Source: Nitrospirae bacterium GWC2_57_9 (lineage in GTDB: Bacteria > Nitrospirota > UBA9217). From it: a stretch of DNA of 16,939 nt. Below are positions 1 through 6,228 of the stretch, in pieces. The stretch lies in the NCBI GenBank assembly GCA_001805085.1, contig MHEA01000150.1:3605-20543 (forward strand), read 5' to 3'. Below the pieces are notes generated by a model. It was not told the DNA's origin. It saw only the letters and a program-made list of their open reading frames with translations, and did no database searches. How positions within the stretch are numbered: the stretch's first letter is position 1; every line of letters begins with the position of its first letter. Both the position numbers and the translations under genes were made by a program.

Positions 1-406
1 GGTGACAGCAACGGACAAGGCCGGCAACGCGGCCACCCGGTCCGCTGCCTATACGGTCAGTTACGGGTTCGGGGGCTTCCTGCCGCCGGTAACGCTGGAC
101 AGGCCGTTCAAGAAAGGGAGCACCATACCCGTCAAGTTCACGCTGAACGACGGATGCGGGGGCGCTGTCACCAGCGCTGTTGCGCGCCTGACGCTCCAGC
201 TCCTCTCGGGTGATGTTCCGGTGGGCGACCCGATCGATGCCAGCAGCAACGTGCCCGATTCAGGGAATGTCTTCAGATATTCCGGGACTGACGGCGGGTT
301 CATCTATAACCTGGCGACGGCCGGGCTCGCGTCGGGTAGCTATCGTGCCACGGTAACAACCGACGACGGGCAGGTGCATACCGTAGTTATCCAGATAAAG
401 CCCTAG
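1..406 (+). CDS. PxKF-domain extracellular protein, C-terminal part
   Basis: This is the 3' end of a gene entering from the left edge; the frame is already open at base 2, so the true start lies outside the window. The first roughly 20 residues look like the end of an Ig-like repeat (TDKAGNAATRSAAYTVSYGF). They are followed by a PxKF-type domain with the hallmark DRPFKKGSTIPVKFTL. Proteins with this C-terminal module are usually large secreted or surface proteins with Ig-like or adhesive repeats upstream. The frame ends with VVIQIKP and is followed 25 bases later by a strong terminator, so it is the last gene of its transcript. The domain assignment is by motif; substrate and role are unknown. 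Confidence 0.75.
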   Translation, partial: VTATDKAGNAATRSAAYTVSYGFGGFLPPVTLDRPFKKGSTIPVKFTLNDGCGGAVTSAVARLTLQLLSGDVPVGDPIDASSNVPDSGNVFRYSGTDGGFIYNLATAGLASGSYRATVTTDDGQVHTVVIQIKP

Positions 407-431
407 CGAACGCAGCCAGTTGGACAGATCG

Positions 432-466
432 AAGCGGAGAGAACGTCCGGGTCTCTCCGCTTTTTT
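432..466 (+). terminator. Rho-independent terminator of the PxKF gene
   Basis: A perfect 11-bp stem (AAGCGGAGAGA at 432-442 with TCTCTCCGCTT at 452-462) has a 9-base loop and continues into a T run to 466. It lies 25 bases after the stop codon at 406. Confidence 0.9.
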
Positions 467-547
467 AGCACCTATAGATCGTTTAGGGTCACCCGCATCA
501 TAGCGCATCATAGGGTCATTCTCCTTGAATTCTGGAGTGAGTGCATT

Positions 548-567
548 CCCCGCAGCTTGCTGCGGGG
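548..567. repeat. REP-like palindrome
   Basis: CCCCGCAG, a four-base CTTG loop and CTGCGGGG form a perfect 8-bp hairpin. It is followed by AGCTTCAATTATA with no T run, so it is unlikely to be an ordinary terminator. The form recalls dispersed REP-type hairpins found next to mobile elements, but no transposase is nearby. A short direct repeat (GCATCATAG, twice) precedes it at about 496-515. Confidence 0.4.
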
Positions 568-619
568 AGCTTCAATTATACATTGAGTCCGCAGCACCCA
601 CAAGATTTGCAGAAACAGT

Positions 620-648
620 TTGACGCCATCCAGCCTGTTCGGTACACA
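620..648 (+). promoter_or_regulatory. Possible promoter for the cobalamin riboswitch
   Basis: TTGACG at 620-625, a 17-base spacer and TACACA at 643-648 give a good -35 and a weak -10 (3 of 6 matches). The predicted start, near 655, falls just before the aptamer core. The prediction rests mainly on position. Confidence 0.35.
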
Positions 649-654
649 ATACGC

Positions 655-815
655 CGCAACCACAATAGATAACTGATCCAGGGAAGAGGAGTGCAAATCT
701 CCCGCTGCCCCGCAGCCGTGATGGGCACGAAAGACCGGTGCAAGCCACTGTCATGAGTCATATCATGATGGGAAGGCGGGCAAGCAGGTTCGATCCCAAA
801 GCCGGAAGACCTGTC
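655..815 (+). promoter_or_regulatory. Cobalamin (B12) riboswitch
   Basis: The conserved blocks of the cobalamin aptamer occur in order: GGGAAGAGGAGTGCAAATC, then CTGCCCCGCAGCCGTGATGG, then GCACGAAAGACCGG, then GCAAGCCACTG, then GGGAAGGCGG, and finally the B12-box region AGCCGGAAGACCTG at 800-813. Downstream, AACAAC (816-821) can pair with GTTGTT just before the ATG at 856. That pairing would enclose the ribosome binding site GGGAGGAG (841-848), which suggests control of translation. The aptamer looks intact, but the gene it leads into is a 21-codon fragment. The 5' boundary and the folding are by eye. Confidence 0.85.
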
Positions 816-855
816 AACAACCCACATAAAACGACCCCGAGGGAGGAGTTGTTCA

Positions 856-921
856 ATGAACTACAACTATTTCATCCACCAGGAGTGCCCTTTCTATCCG
901 TGCCACGATCTGGCCGCGTAA
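856..921 (+). pseudogene. Truncated Cys-rich small-domain gene under the B12 riboswitch
   Basis: An ATG 7 bases after a strong Shine-Dalgarno (GGGAGGAG) opens a 21-codon frame starting MNYNYFIHQECPFYPCH and ending DLAA-stop. The start matches the N-terminus of the cysteine-rich small domain family (Pfam PF04071 from memory: a Tyr/Phe-rich start, Cys, then an FPCH-like motif, later a second Cys cluster of the type NCLFCYCPLY). Those proteins are often encoded with cobalamin genes, which fits the riboswitch. Here the second Cys cluster is missing, and I do not find it in any plus frame of the following bases. The gene was probably cut by a rearrangement beside the convergent gene ending at 951. 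A genuine micro-peptide is less likely. Confidence 0.6.
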
Positions 922-950
922 ATTACAGGCACACGTCTTTATTGTTACCA

Positions 951-2078
951 TCAATGCCGGAACACGGCCGCTATAGGAGCTCCCTTGGCTGCCGGATCAC
1001 CCTCCAAGACATATACTTTTCCGCCCTTCAACAGCGTATGTACAGCGGCGAAATCGTAGAGGTCCTCGCACCCCTCTTCCTCCCTTCGGCACAGATGGCT
1101 GACGGTCGCGCCCTTCGAACGGTCCACCTTTCCCCACTCATGCCTCCTGCCGGACACGAGGAGTATCGAGACGCGGCCTTGATACGAGGCAGACACGATC
1201 TCAGGTGCGGAGGTCGATGCTTTTCCCGTGCTTATCATCCTCTGCAGTTCTTCCTGCGCCTCCTCGCGTCTTCTTCGAAGGAGCGGCTCAACGAGAGGCC
1301 ATGCTTTCTCATGCAGCGCTTCCGCGCGCAGGGCATCTAAATTTCCTTTGATCTCTCCAGGGAGAAGCCCTGGGTAAGTATTCGCCTGCCTGTACAGAGA
1401 CAGCAGGTATTCGACTCCTGCTATGACAAGGGGGGAGCTCTTGTCCCGAAGCAAACCGTGAAGGCCTTCGTTCACCTGCGGGAAGTAACGAGAAATATTC
1501 TCGTCGTCCCTGCGCTCGTCCCGTGGGGTGCCTTTGCCCGGGCGCACCTGGTACTGCTGAAAAGCCTCATTCTGTTCCTGAGAGACTGCTTCTTTCATTG
1601 CCTCGGGAACTCCCGGAACATTCACTTTAGCCAGGCCGAAGCGACTGCCGTGGAACAGCCGGATCTTGCTCTGGCTGAGCACCAGCAGGTAATATTCACT
1701 GTCCCCGGCGAGCAGCGTGAGCAGCGGCTTGAGGTGAAAGCGGCCGGCTACGACGAGCATATCGTCGAAGGCGATCGGCAGGCGATAAGGCCGGAAAAAG
1801 CCCTCTGCCAGGAACAGGGCCAGGCCCTTGCTCGGAAATTGCCAGAAGGCATTGTCAGATAGGAGGGCACGGGCAGGTTTGATAAAATTTCGCGCCGCCG
1901 GCCGGTCCATACCAAGGGCCACCAGTTCCTCCTGGATCGCCGCCAGCATATTATTGAAATTGATCGAGTCCTGCTGGACCTGTGAACCGGTTACCCCTGT
2001 CCGGAGAAAAAGGGAAACGCACATTCCCGTCCTCTCCTGGGTCAGCAGTTCAAGATCGCGATTGGTGAATATGTCCAT
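951..2078 (-). CDS. Bacterial archaeo-eukaryotic release factor-like (baeRF) protein
   Basis: A 375-residue protein of the baeRF group: bacterial relatives of the archaeal/eukaryotic release factor aRF1/eRF1, thought to act on stalled ribosomes or peptidyl-tRNA. Visible features are an N-terminal segment with CVSLFLRTG, then FWQFPSKGLALFLAEGFF and FRPYRLPIAFDD, then FHLKPLLTLL. A charged loop around RPGKGTPRDERRDDENISR sits where these families carry variant catalytic loops. The C-terminus DFAAVHTLLKGGKVYVLEGD is typical. Start chosen at 2078 (MDIFTNRDLELL) because AAGGAG lies 5-6 bases upstream; a start at 2123 has no such support. It is convergent with the B12-riboswitch remnant. The fold family is fairly sure; the subfamily (family 3-like) is an impression and the function is inferred. 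Confidence 0.75.
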   Translation of the reverse strand: MDIFTNRDLELLTQERTGMCVSLFLRTGVTGSQVQQDSINFNNMLAAIQEELVALGMDRPAARNFIKPARALLSDNAFWQFPSKGLALFLAEGFFRPYRLPIAFDDMLVVAGRFHLKPLLTLLAGDSEYYLLVLSQSKIRLFHGSRFGLAKVNVPGVPEAMKEAVSQEQNEAFQQYQVRPGKGTPRDERRDDENISRYFPQVNEGLHGLLRDKSSPLVIAGVEYLLSLYRQANTYPGLLPGEIKGNLDALRAEALHEKAWPLVEPLLRRRREEAQEELQRMISTGKASTSAPEIVSASYQGRVSILLVSGRRHEWGKVDRSKGATVSHLCRREEEGCEDLYDFAAVHTLLKGGKVYVLEGDPAAKGAPIAAVFRH

Positions 2079-2141
2079 GTTTTCTCCTTGGATCAGCAAA
2101 TGGCCGGGCCACTGCGCATTCAAATTCAGCGACGCAGTATA

Positions 2142-2250
2142 TCAGAAACGGGAGATCTTAGGAGAGCTTATAACTGTTTGACCATGTTTATTCTCAAACT
2201 CTTTAATGGGGAACCCGGCAGGGTCACCCAGGTAAAGGGCACCGAGGGAC
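2142..2250 (-). pseudogene. Possible remnant of a VOC/glyoxalase-type protein
   Basis: Read on the minus strand, about 35 codons end in a stop at 2142-2144 and contain LGALYLGDPAGFPIKEFEN. This resembles the last strand of vicinal-oxygen-chelate proteins, where a D-P-x-G-x-x-I-E-x motif carries the final metal ligand; here that Glu is replaced by Lys (PIKEFE). The frame is closed upstream by a TGA and has no start with a ribosome binding site. It therefore looks like a broken gene end. The match is short and could be chance. Confidence 0.3.
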
Positions 2251-2325
2251 ATGAAGGGTAGGTGGTTTCATCAGCGGCGAGCTTTTAGTGCCCGGGATCA
2301 CGGCAAAGCATTTATGGCCGGTTCG

Positions 2326-2400
2326 TTAATCCACGAGCGAGCCGCAGGTCAGGTTGACGATGGCGCCGGTCATCGCGCTTGCGCAGATGGCAACCTCCTG
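2326..2400 (-). pseudogene. Remnant of a short-chain dehydrogenase C-terminus
   Basis: The minus-strand frame ending at TAA (2326-2328) reads QEVAICASAMTGAIV then NLTCGSLVD. This has the shape of an SDR C-terminus (EVA..., then TG-x-x-x-x-x-x-G-G-x-x-VD). The residues before the Gln do not look like an SDR, and the usual FLASD segment is missing. With the neighbouring VOC-like fragment it suggests that the spacer 2079-2502 is decayed coding DNA. No intact gene is seen there. Confidence 0.4.
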
Positions 2401-2502
2401 AGCACATCTCCGGGACATCCTATAGTCCATATAACGTAATGTCCGACATGGCTTACGCTCAAGTCGGCTGCGTAGAATAAGAACTACGGCAAATATGTTC
2501 TT

Positions 2503-2961
2503 TCAGGCTGCCTTCTCAGCCGCGCTTTGCTCCAGGTCCACGTTCCCATCAATAAATTTCAGGTTGTACTTGAACCGGTCGATCTTCCATTCCCCGAATT
2601 GGTTCAACAGGCGCATATCATAGCTTCCCACGAAGGTCCTCGTATTCCGGCCGGATGGGTTCGGCAAATAATGCCAGGCAATTCCATAGCAGAACACCGT
2701 GGCTTCGTTATCCTCGATCTCGACCTGGAAGTTCCCTGCCTGATGATGTATCGCTTTAAGGGGTTTCAGTCCCTTTTCCCAACCGTCCACGATCTCCCGC
2801 GGCGTCAGGATCGAGGCCCGGGCGCCGGAAACGGATTGCATATCGAAAAAAACGCTCTCGGTGAACAGCGCTTTGACCTTTTTCCAATCCCTGTTGTCGG
2901 TATTTATGAAAAGCCGGATCACCGTATCAATCACCCGGTCCTTATCCGTCGGACTGTTCAT
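2503..2961 (-). CDS. SnoaL/NTF2-like domain protein
   Basis: A 152-residue protein with the layout of the SnoaL_4/NTF2-like cone-barrel superfamily: an N-terminal helix with DTVIRLFINTDNRDWKKV, then ALFTESVFFDMQSVSG, a region with IHHQAGNFQVEIEDNEATVF, and a last strand pair ending GEWKIDRFKYNLKFIDG. Members include small isomerases, hydratases and ligand-binding proteins, and sequence alone does not give the substrate. There is no signal peptide, so it is probably cytosolic. Start at 2961 (MNSPTDKDRV); only a weak CGGAG precedes it. It lies about 200 bases downstream of the MerB-like gene on the same strand, separated by an inverted repeat, so co-transcription is possible but not shown. Confidence 0.75.
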   Translation of the reverse strand: MNSPTDKDRVIDTVIRLFINTDNRDWKKVKALFTESVFFDMQSVSGARASILTPREIVDGWEKGLKPLKAIHHQAGNFQVEIEDNEATVFCYGIAWHYLPNPSGRNTRTFVGSYDMRLLNQFGEWKIDRFKYNLKFIDGNVDLEQSAAEKAA

Positions 2962-2990
2962 GGTCGGCTCCGAATATCTAATTATTTACG

Positions 2991-3092
2991 TTTCTCGCGA
3001 AGCACGCAAAGTCAGGTTACGCCAAAGAAATCATCAGAACCGAGACTTGTCCTTAAAAAAAATTACTTTGCGACCTTTGCGTGCTCCGCGAG
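2991..3092. repeat. Imperfect inverted repeat, unit type GCGAAGCACGCAAAG
   Basis: The left arm TTTCTCGCGAAGCACGCAAAG (2991-3011) is the near reverse complement of the right arm, CTTTGCGACCTTTGCGTGCT then CCGCGAG (3066-3092). It fills the spacer between the SnoaL-like and MerB-like genes. Confidence 0.75.
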
Positions 3093-3158
3093 CGACCGTA
3101 TTTGATTTACTGCTGCAGCCCGCTTCACGTTTCTGCGCGTCTGAGAGTCCTGGTCTGT

Positions 3159-3872
3159 TCACGCCGCCCGCGCCTGTGGGGCCGGCGCCCAGAACGGACC
3201 GTTCTCAGCCAGGGCGGACAGAAATTCCTGCACGTATTGTGCGCTCTTTGAAACGTAGTCCGGCTCCAATCGCTTGCTGAAGAAATTGCCCGAGAACAGC
3301 TTCACGAGCCGCTGGAGCGGGATGAGCCCTTGTTCCGTTCCCGGAGCGAATCCCGGCCAGTTCCGCACATGCTCTTCCGACCGGAAGAGGTTCATTGTGC
3401 TTCAGGCATAGGGGAGCCGTTCGAGCCATTTTGCGAACGGTACGGCCACATAGCCATGCACGTCTTTCGTCTCGGCGTTTATGACAACGCCGTCTTTCAT
3501 CTCCACCTTTACCGGACTGCCGCAGTCCAGGCAGGGGGCATCGATAGTCACTTGCTTTCCCGGGAAGAGCCGGCTGACCGCCAGCGATTCAAACCCTCAT
3601 TGGCCGAACCACTTCTGATCCCCGTCCACGCTGATCCTGTACTGCGTAGGCAGGCTGCTGAAGGGCGCAAAGGAGCTGATGTAATCAGTATCGGGAAAGA
3701 GCCATATGCCGGGAATGCCGAGCTTCACCAAGTCATGCAGGGCTTTGCGGCCGTCCTGGACCGGCACCCCCAGTTCCCTTGCGATCCCGGTGTAATGGGG
3801 CGCGACCCCGGTTTCGATCATCCTGTTCAGAACAATTTTGTAGGTTTTGTCGAGCAAGCTTTGGGTGGTCAT
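3159..3872 (-). CDS. MerB-like organomercurial lyase, predicted to contain two selenocysteines
   Basis: One frame runs from ATG at 3872 (AAAGGAG 7-8 bases upstream) to the stop at 3159, giving 237 residues interrupted only by two UGA codons: 3597-3599 (residue 92) and 3402-3404 (residue 157). The N-terminal part is a winged-helix region (YTGIARELGVPVQDGRKALH), then PTQYRISVDGDQKWFGQ, the first UGA and GFESL. The middle has CLDC (114-117). After the second UGA comes STMNLFRSEEHVRNW. In MerB the catalytic residues are Cys96, Asp99 and Cys159. The first UGA aligns with Cys96 (YAWCALDTL), Glu95 with Asp99, and the second UGA with Cys159: the F, S and W at +6, +8 and +15 match MerB's CCHVHFFAS...W. 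SECIS-like hairpins follow both UGAs. MerB cleaves carbon-mercury bonds in the cytosol; the substrate here is inferred. It resembles what I recall being called SaoL, a selenocysteine-containing MerB relative. The alternative is a pseudogene with two nonsense mutations. Confidence 0.85.
3372..3404 (-). promoter_or_regulatory. SECIS-like hairpin at the second UGA
   Basis: Downstream of the UGA at 3402-3404, the mRNA has CTCTTCC, GGTC, GGAAGAG: a perfect 7-bp stem with a 4-base loop. The GGUC loop lies 20-23 bases after the UGA. Bacterial SECIS elements sit inside the coding region just after the UGA with guanines at the apex, and from memory the E. coli fdhF element has GGUC at about 19-22. Confidence 0.7.
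3564..3599 (-). promoter_or_regulatory. SECIS-like hairpin at the first UGA
   Basis: Downstream of the UGA at 3597-3599, the mRNA folds as GAA, a 2x2 internal loop, GCTGGC, loop GGTCA, GCCGGC, TTC: a 6-bp apical stem (one G-U pair) plus a 3-bp lower stem. GGUC lies 18-21 bases after the UGA, nearly the same spacing and loop as at the second UGA. Confidence 0.7.
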
Positions 3873-3929
3873 GGTGATCTCCTTTCGTGAGGCAGGAATG
3901 TAAACAAACATAAAAAACTGAAACCCGTT

Positions 3930-4142
3930 CACCGCGAAGGCGCGAGGTTCGCGAGGAAACCTGGAAGAAGTAAAGCGAAATTGTTTTTCTCCCAGAGGCA
4001 AAGATAATCAAAACCAAGCATTGGTTTAGGTCAAGTAATAAAACTAAGAAATCCTTGTAGTAGGCTTTCCTCGCGTCCCTCGCGTCTTCGCGGTAATTTA
4101 TTGTTGTTGGATTTATCCGTGTTCATCCGTGGTTAATTTTCA
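3930..4142. repeat. Imperfect inverted repeat, unit type CCGCGAAGGCGCGAG
   Basis: The left arm (3930-3959, CACCGCGAAGGCGCGAGG then TTCGCGAGGAAA) pairs with the right arm (4066-4096, TTTCCTCGCGTCCCTCGCGT then CTTCGCGGTAA). The right arm is followed by ATCCGTGTTCATCCGTGG (about 4115-4132), itself a short tandem. It occupies the spacer between the MerB-like and pentaheme cytochrome genes; no gene is seen there. Confidence 0.75.
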
Positions 4143-4143
4143 G

Positions 4144-4692
4144 TTACCGGTGACAGATATAACAATCATGGCTCGTTTTCGTCGCCTTGTGGCACCCGAC
4201 ACAGAACCCCATCTCCAGCTTCTGCTGCAGCACCACGCGGTCCATCTGCGCCACATTGCCGTGGCAGTAGCTGCAGTCCACCTGCCGGCGCACGTGCAGG
4301 GAGTGGTCGAAATACACGAACTCCGGCAGGATGTGGATGCGGGTCCAGACGACCGGCCTGTTCTCGAAATAATGCTTCCGCAGCTTCTCGATGGGCGGAT
4401 AGGCTACCGCGATCCGCGCATGGCAGAGCATGCAGGTCTCGAGCGGCGGCACTCCCGCGCGCGCCGTGCTCATCGCCTCGGCATGACAGAAAAAACAGCT
4501 GATCTTCTTGTCGTTCACATGCACGCGGTGGCTGAAGGGGATGGGCTGTTCCCGGCCGATCCGGTCCCGGGCATAAAAAACGAAGCCGTAAATGAGAACG
4601 CCTGCGAACAGGATCGCGAGCAGACCCAGCGGCACCTGCAGCCTGAGGCTGTGTTTTTCCTTCATGCTGGTCTGTTCTGACGGCTTTTCCAT
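4144..4692 (-). CDS. actA: Pentaheme cytochrome c, ActA-like subunit of alternative complex III
   Basis: 182 residues with one N-terminal membrane anchor (about 17-39) and five CxxCH heme sites: CFFCH 66-70, CMLCH 87-91, CSYCH 140-144, CVGCH 164-168 and CYICH 177-181. Extra histidines (FSHRVH, FDHSLH) are likely distal heme ligands. The stretch VWTRIHILPEFVYFDHSLHV and the layout match ActA, the pentaheme subunit that takes electrons from the Fe-S subunit ActB. The bulk should lie in the periplasm, anchored by the N-terminal helix. It is the last gene of the cluster ActB, ActCD, ActF, ActA. The start at 4692 (MEKPSEQ) has a poor ribosome binding site; 4665 (MKEKHSL) is possible but no better. 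The family is clear; a stand-alone multiheme cytochrome is unlikely given the neighbours. Confidence 0.85.
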   Translation of the reverse strand: MEKPSEQTSMKEKHSLRLQVPLGLLAILFAGVLIYGFVFYARDRIGREQPIPFSHRVHVNDKKISCFFCHAEAMSTARAGVPPLETCMLCHARIAVAYPPIEKLRKHYFENRPVVWTRIHILPEFVYFDHSLHVRRQVDCSYCHGNVAQMDRVVLQQKLEMGFCVGCHKATKTSHDCYICHR

Positions 4693-4723
4693 GTCGGTTC
4701 CCGATTAAAACAAAAGACCTGTC

Positions 4724-4941
4724 TCACACGAAGCCACACGCTTCACATTTATAATCCTAACAGCATTTATTCACACGAAGCCACGAAGCCACGAAGAGAA
4801 GCGAAGGCAATATTAAAGATCGGGATTGTCGGGTCCTAAGATGAGAGCTTAAGGACTTGAATCGTTAGGCGCCTCATCTCAGCAGCACAGAACTTTCTTT
4901 TTGTTTCTGATCATTCTTCGTGCCTCCGTGGCTTCGTGTGA
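4724..4941. repeat. Imperfect inverted repeat, unit type CACGAAGC (copy 1)
   Basis: The left side has TCACACGAAGCCACACG (4723-4739) and a longer tandem, TCACACGAAGCCACGAAG then CCACGAAGA (4771-4797). The right arm is TTCTTCGTGCCTCCGTGG then CTTCGTGTGA (4914-4941). Between them is a less regular core with CTAAGATGAGAGCTTAAGGA. It fills the actF-actA spacer; a second copy lies at 8207-8342. Confidence 0.8.
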
Positions 4942-4962
4942 GAATATGTTTTGGTTTAGCGT

Positions 4963-6075
4963 TTATTCTTTTAATGCATGCTCTTCCTGTTCTACTGTCC
5001 GTTCCTCTTTAGCAGGCAGCTCCGGCAGGAAGTTCTGCGACCAGTTCGTGCTCAGGCCGAACAAACCGAGGACCATTGCCGTTGCGGCGAGTTCGACCAG
5101 ACCCAGATGCGCCTCGCGGGAAAACGTAGGCGCTACCATCCACCACCGTTCGATCCAGAGCCCGACGAGCAGCAGCCCCGAGACTGCGCCGAGGTAGAAA
5201 CGGTTCTTCTTGGACCATTCCGTCAGAAGCATGCCGAGAGGGCCGAGATACACGATCAGGACAAGGAACCAGCTCACCACCTTCCAGTCCGCAAAATGCA
5301 TTCGCTGTATCAGGTACGACGTCTCTTCGGGAAAGTTCTCATACCAGATGGTCAGCAGCTGCATGTACAGCAGCGAGGTCGTAAGAACACTGAAGGCGAG
5401 CACCAGCTTGCCCAGGTCGTGTCTCACTTCTACCGGCTGCTTTTGCAGGACCGCCAGGAGCGTCCAGAGGACGATCGCCAGATAGAGGCTGGAGATGAAA
5501 AAATATGCTCCGAAGATCCCGCTGCGCCATTCAGGCAGCAGCGCCATCACGAAGTCGAAGGAAAAGAGCGTAAAGACGATGCAATAGACGGCAATGAGGA
5601 CCGCTGCCGGCATCATAGCCGTCCGCCTTCCCTCCAGTCTTCTCGCGAGGAACCACATTGCCGCGGACCTGAAAACAAGCAGGCCCGCAAGCTCCCGGAC
5701 GAACAGGGCCGTGTTATTCAGCCAGACGCCCTGGTGAAGCTCTTTGCCGTACCACGGTGCCCAGTCGGGACTACCGATCCAGAGCACGATCAGGATCAGC
5801 AGGGAGGGAACGAGAAACCCCATGCCCTTCCAGGCCAGCCGCTCCGCTTCACCTGCCCAGCGGCCGTTTGCGGCGACAACGATAGCGGACCAGGTGACGA
5901 GCCCGGCGGCAAGCGGGGTTGCATAGATGAAGTTTATGAGCAGGGCGCGCCAGGCGCGGGCCTCTTCGTTGCCGGTCAGCAGGAGCAGCAGCCAGGCGAT
6001 CAGGCCGACCACAAACAGCAGGGCGCAGGGCAGGATGTCGGTTTTATAAGAGTTTTGAGAAGGTTGAGTGGGCAT
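4963..6075 (-). CDS. actF: ActF-like membrane subunit of alternative complex III
   Basis: A polytopic membrane protein of 370 residues from the ATG at 6075 (MPTQPSQNSYKTD), with about ten hydrophobic segments beginning LPCALLFVVGLIAWLLLLLT. Recognisable blocks include WKGMGFLVPSLLILIVLWIG, HQGVWLNNTALFVREL, FSFDFVMALLPEWRSGIFGA and WYENFPEETSYLIQRMH. These are typical of ActF, an NrfD-related integral subunit of the quinol-oxidising complex that works with ActC in the membrane. The start is the ATG before the first membrane helix; an upstream extension to 6192 would be read through repeat DNA and is rejected. No good ribosome binding site is visible at 6075. It lies between actCD and actA on the same strand, with a spacer repeat on each side. 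Confidence 0.85.
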   Translation of the reverse strand: MPTQPSQNSYKTDILPCALLFVVGLIAWLLLLLTGNEEARAWRALLINFIYATPLAAGLVTWSAIVVAANGRWAGEAERLAWKGMGFLVPSLLILIVLWIGSPDWAPWYGKELHQGVWLNNTALFVRELAGLLVFRSAAMWFLARRLEGRRTAMMPAAVLIAVYCIVFTLFSFDFVMALLPEWRSGIFGAYFFISSLYLAIVLWTLLAVLQKQPVEVRHDLGKLVLAFSVLTTSLLYMQLLTIWYENFPEETSYLIQRMHFADWKVVSWFLVLIVYLGPLGMLLTEWSKKNRFYLGAVSGLLLVGLWIERWWMVAPTFSREAHLGLVELAATAMVLGLFGLSTNWSQNFLPELPAKEERTVEQEEHALKE

Positions 6076-6090
6076 AAGAACAGTAATTAG

Positions 6091-6226
6091 TGCAAAATGC
6101 AAATTGCAAAATTGTGGAATATGTCGCCGACAGTAATCAGTACAAGTGTAAACTTCAAAATTTAAGGCACTCTGCTCAAGTCCATTTTTCAATTTGCACT
6201 TTGCATTTTGAAATTTGCATTTTCCA
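6091..6226. repeat. Imperfect inverted repeat, unit type TGCAAATTGCAAAAT
   Basis: The left arm TGCAAAATGCAAATTGC then AAAATTGTGG (6091-6117) is complementary to the right arm, TTTTTCAATTTGCAC then TTTGCATTTTGAAATTTGCA (within 6185-6226). The right arm reaches within a few bases of the actCD stop codon. It is AT-rich, unlike the surrounding genes, and fills the whole spacer. Confidence 0.75.
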
Positions 6227-6228
6227 TT

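Noticed and set aside
738..1340. Plus-strand 200-codon open frame across the riboswitch and baeRF gene
   Set aside because: It begins inside the cobalamin aptamer and overlaps the baeRF gene in antisense. Its composition looks like a shadow frame and it matches no family.
3159..3872. Treating the MerB-like region as two separate small genes or a frameshifted pseudogene
   Set aside because: Both halves and the stretch between them are in one frame. Only UGA interrupts it, at the two catalytic positions, and the downstream part has no ribosome binding site of its own at the ATG at 3395.
4724..4941. Reading the spacer inverted repeats as rho-independent terminators
   Set aside because: Loops are of 70 bases or more, T runs are missing, and they lie inside a cluster whose genes should be co-transcribed.
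4978..6090. Plus-strand 370-codon open frame antisense to actF
   Set aside because: It is rich in Gln, Arg, Glu and Asp, which is what the complement of a hydrophobic membrane gene gives. The minus strand encodes clear ActF.
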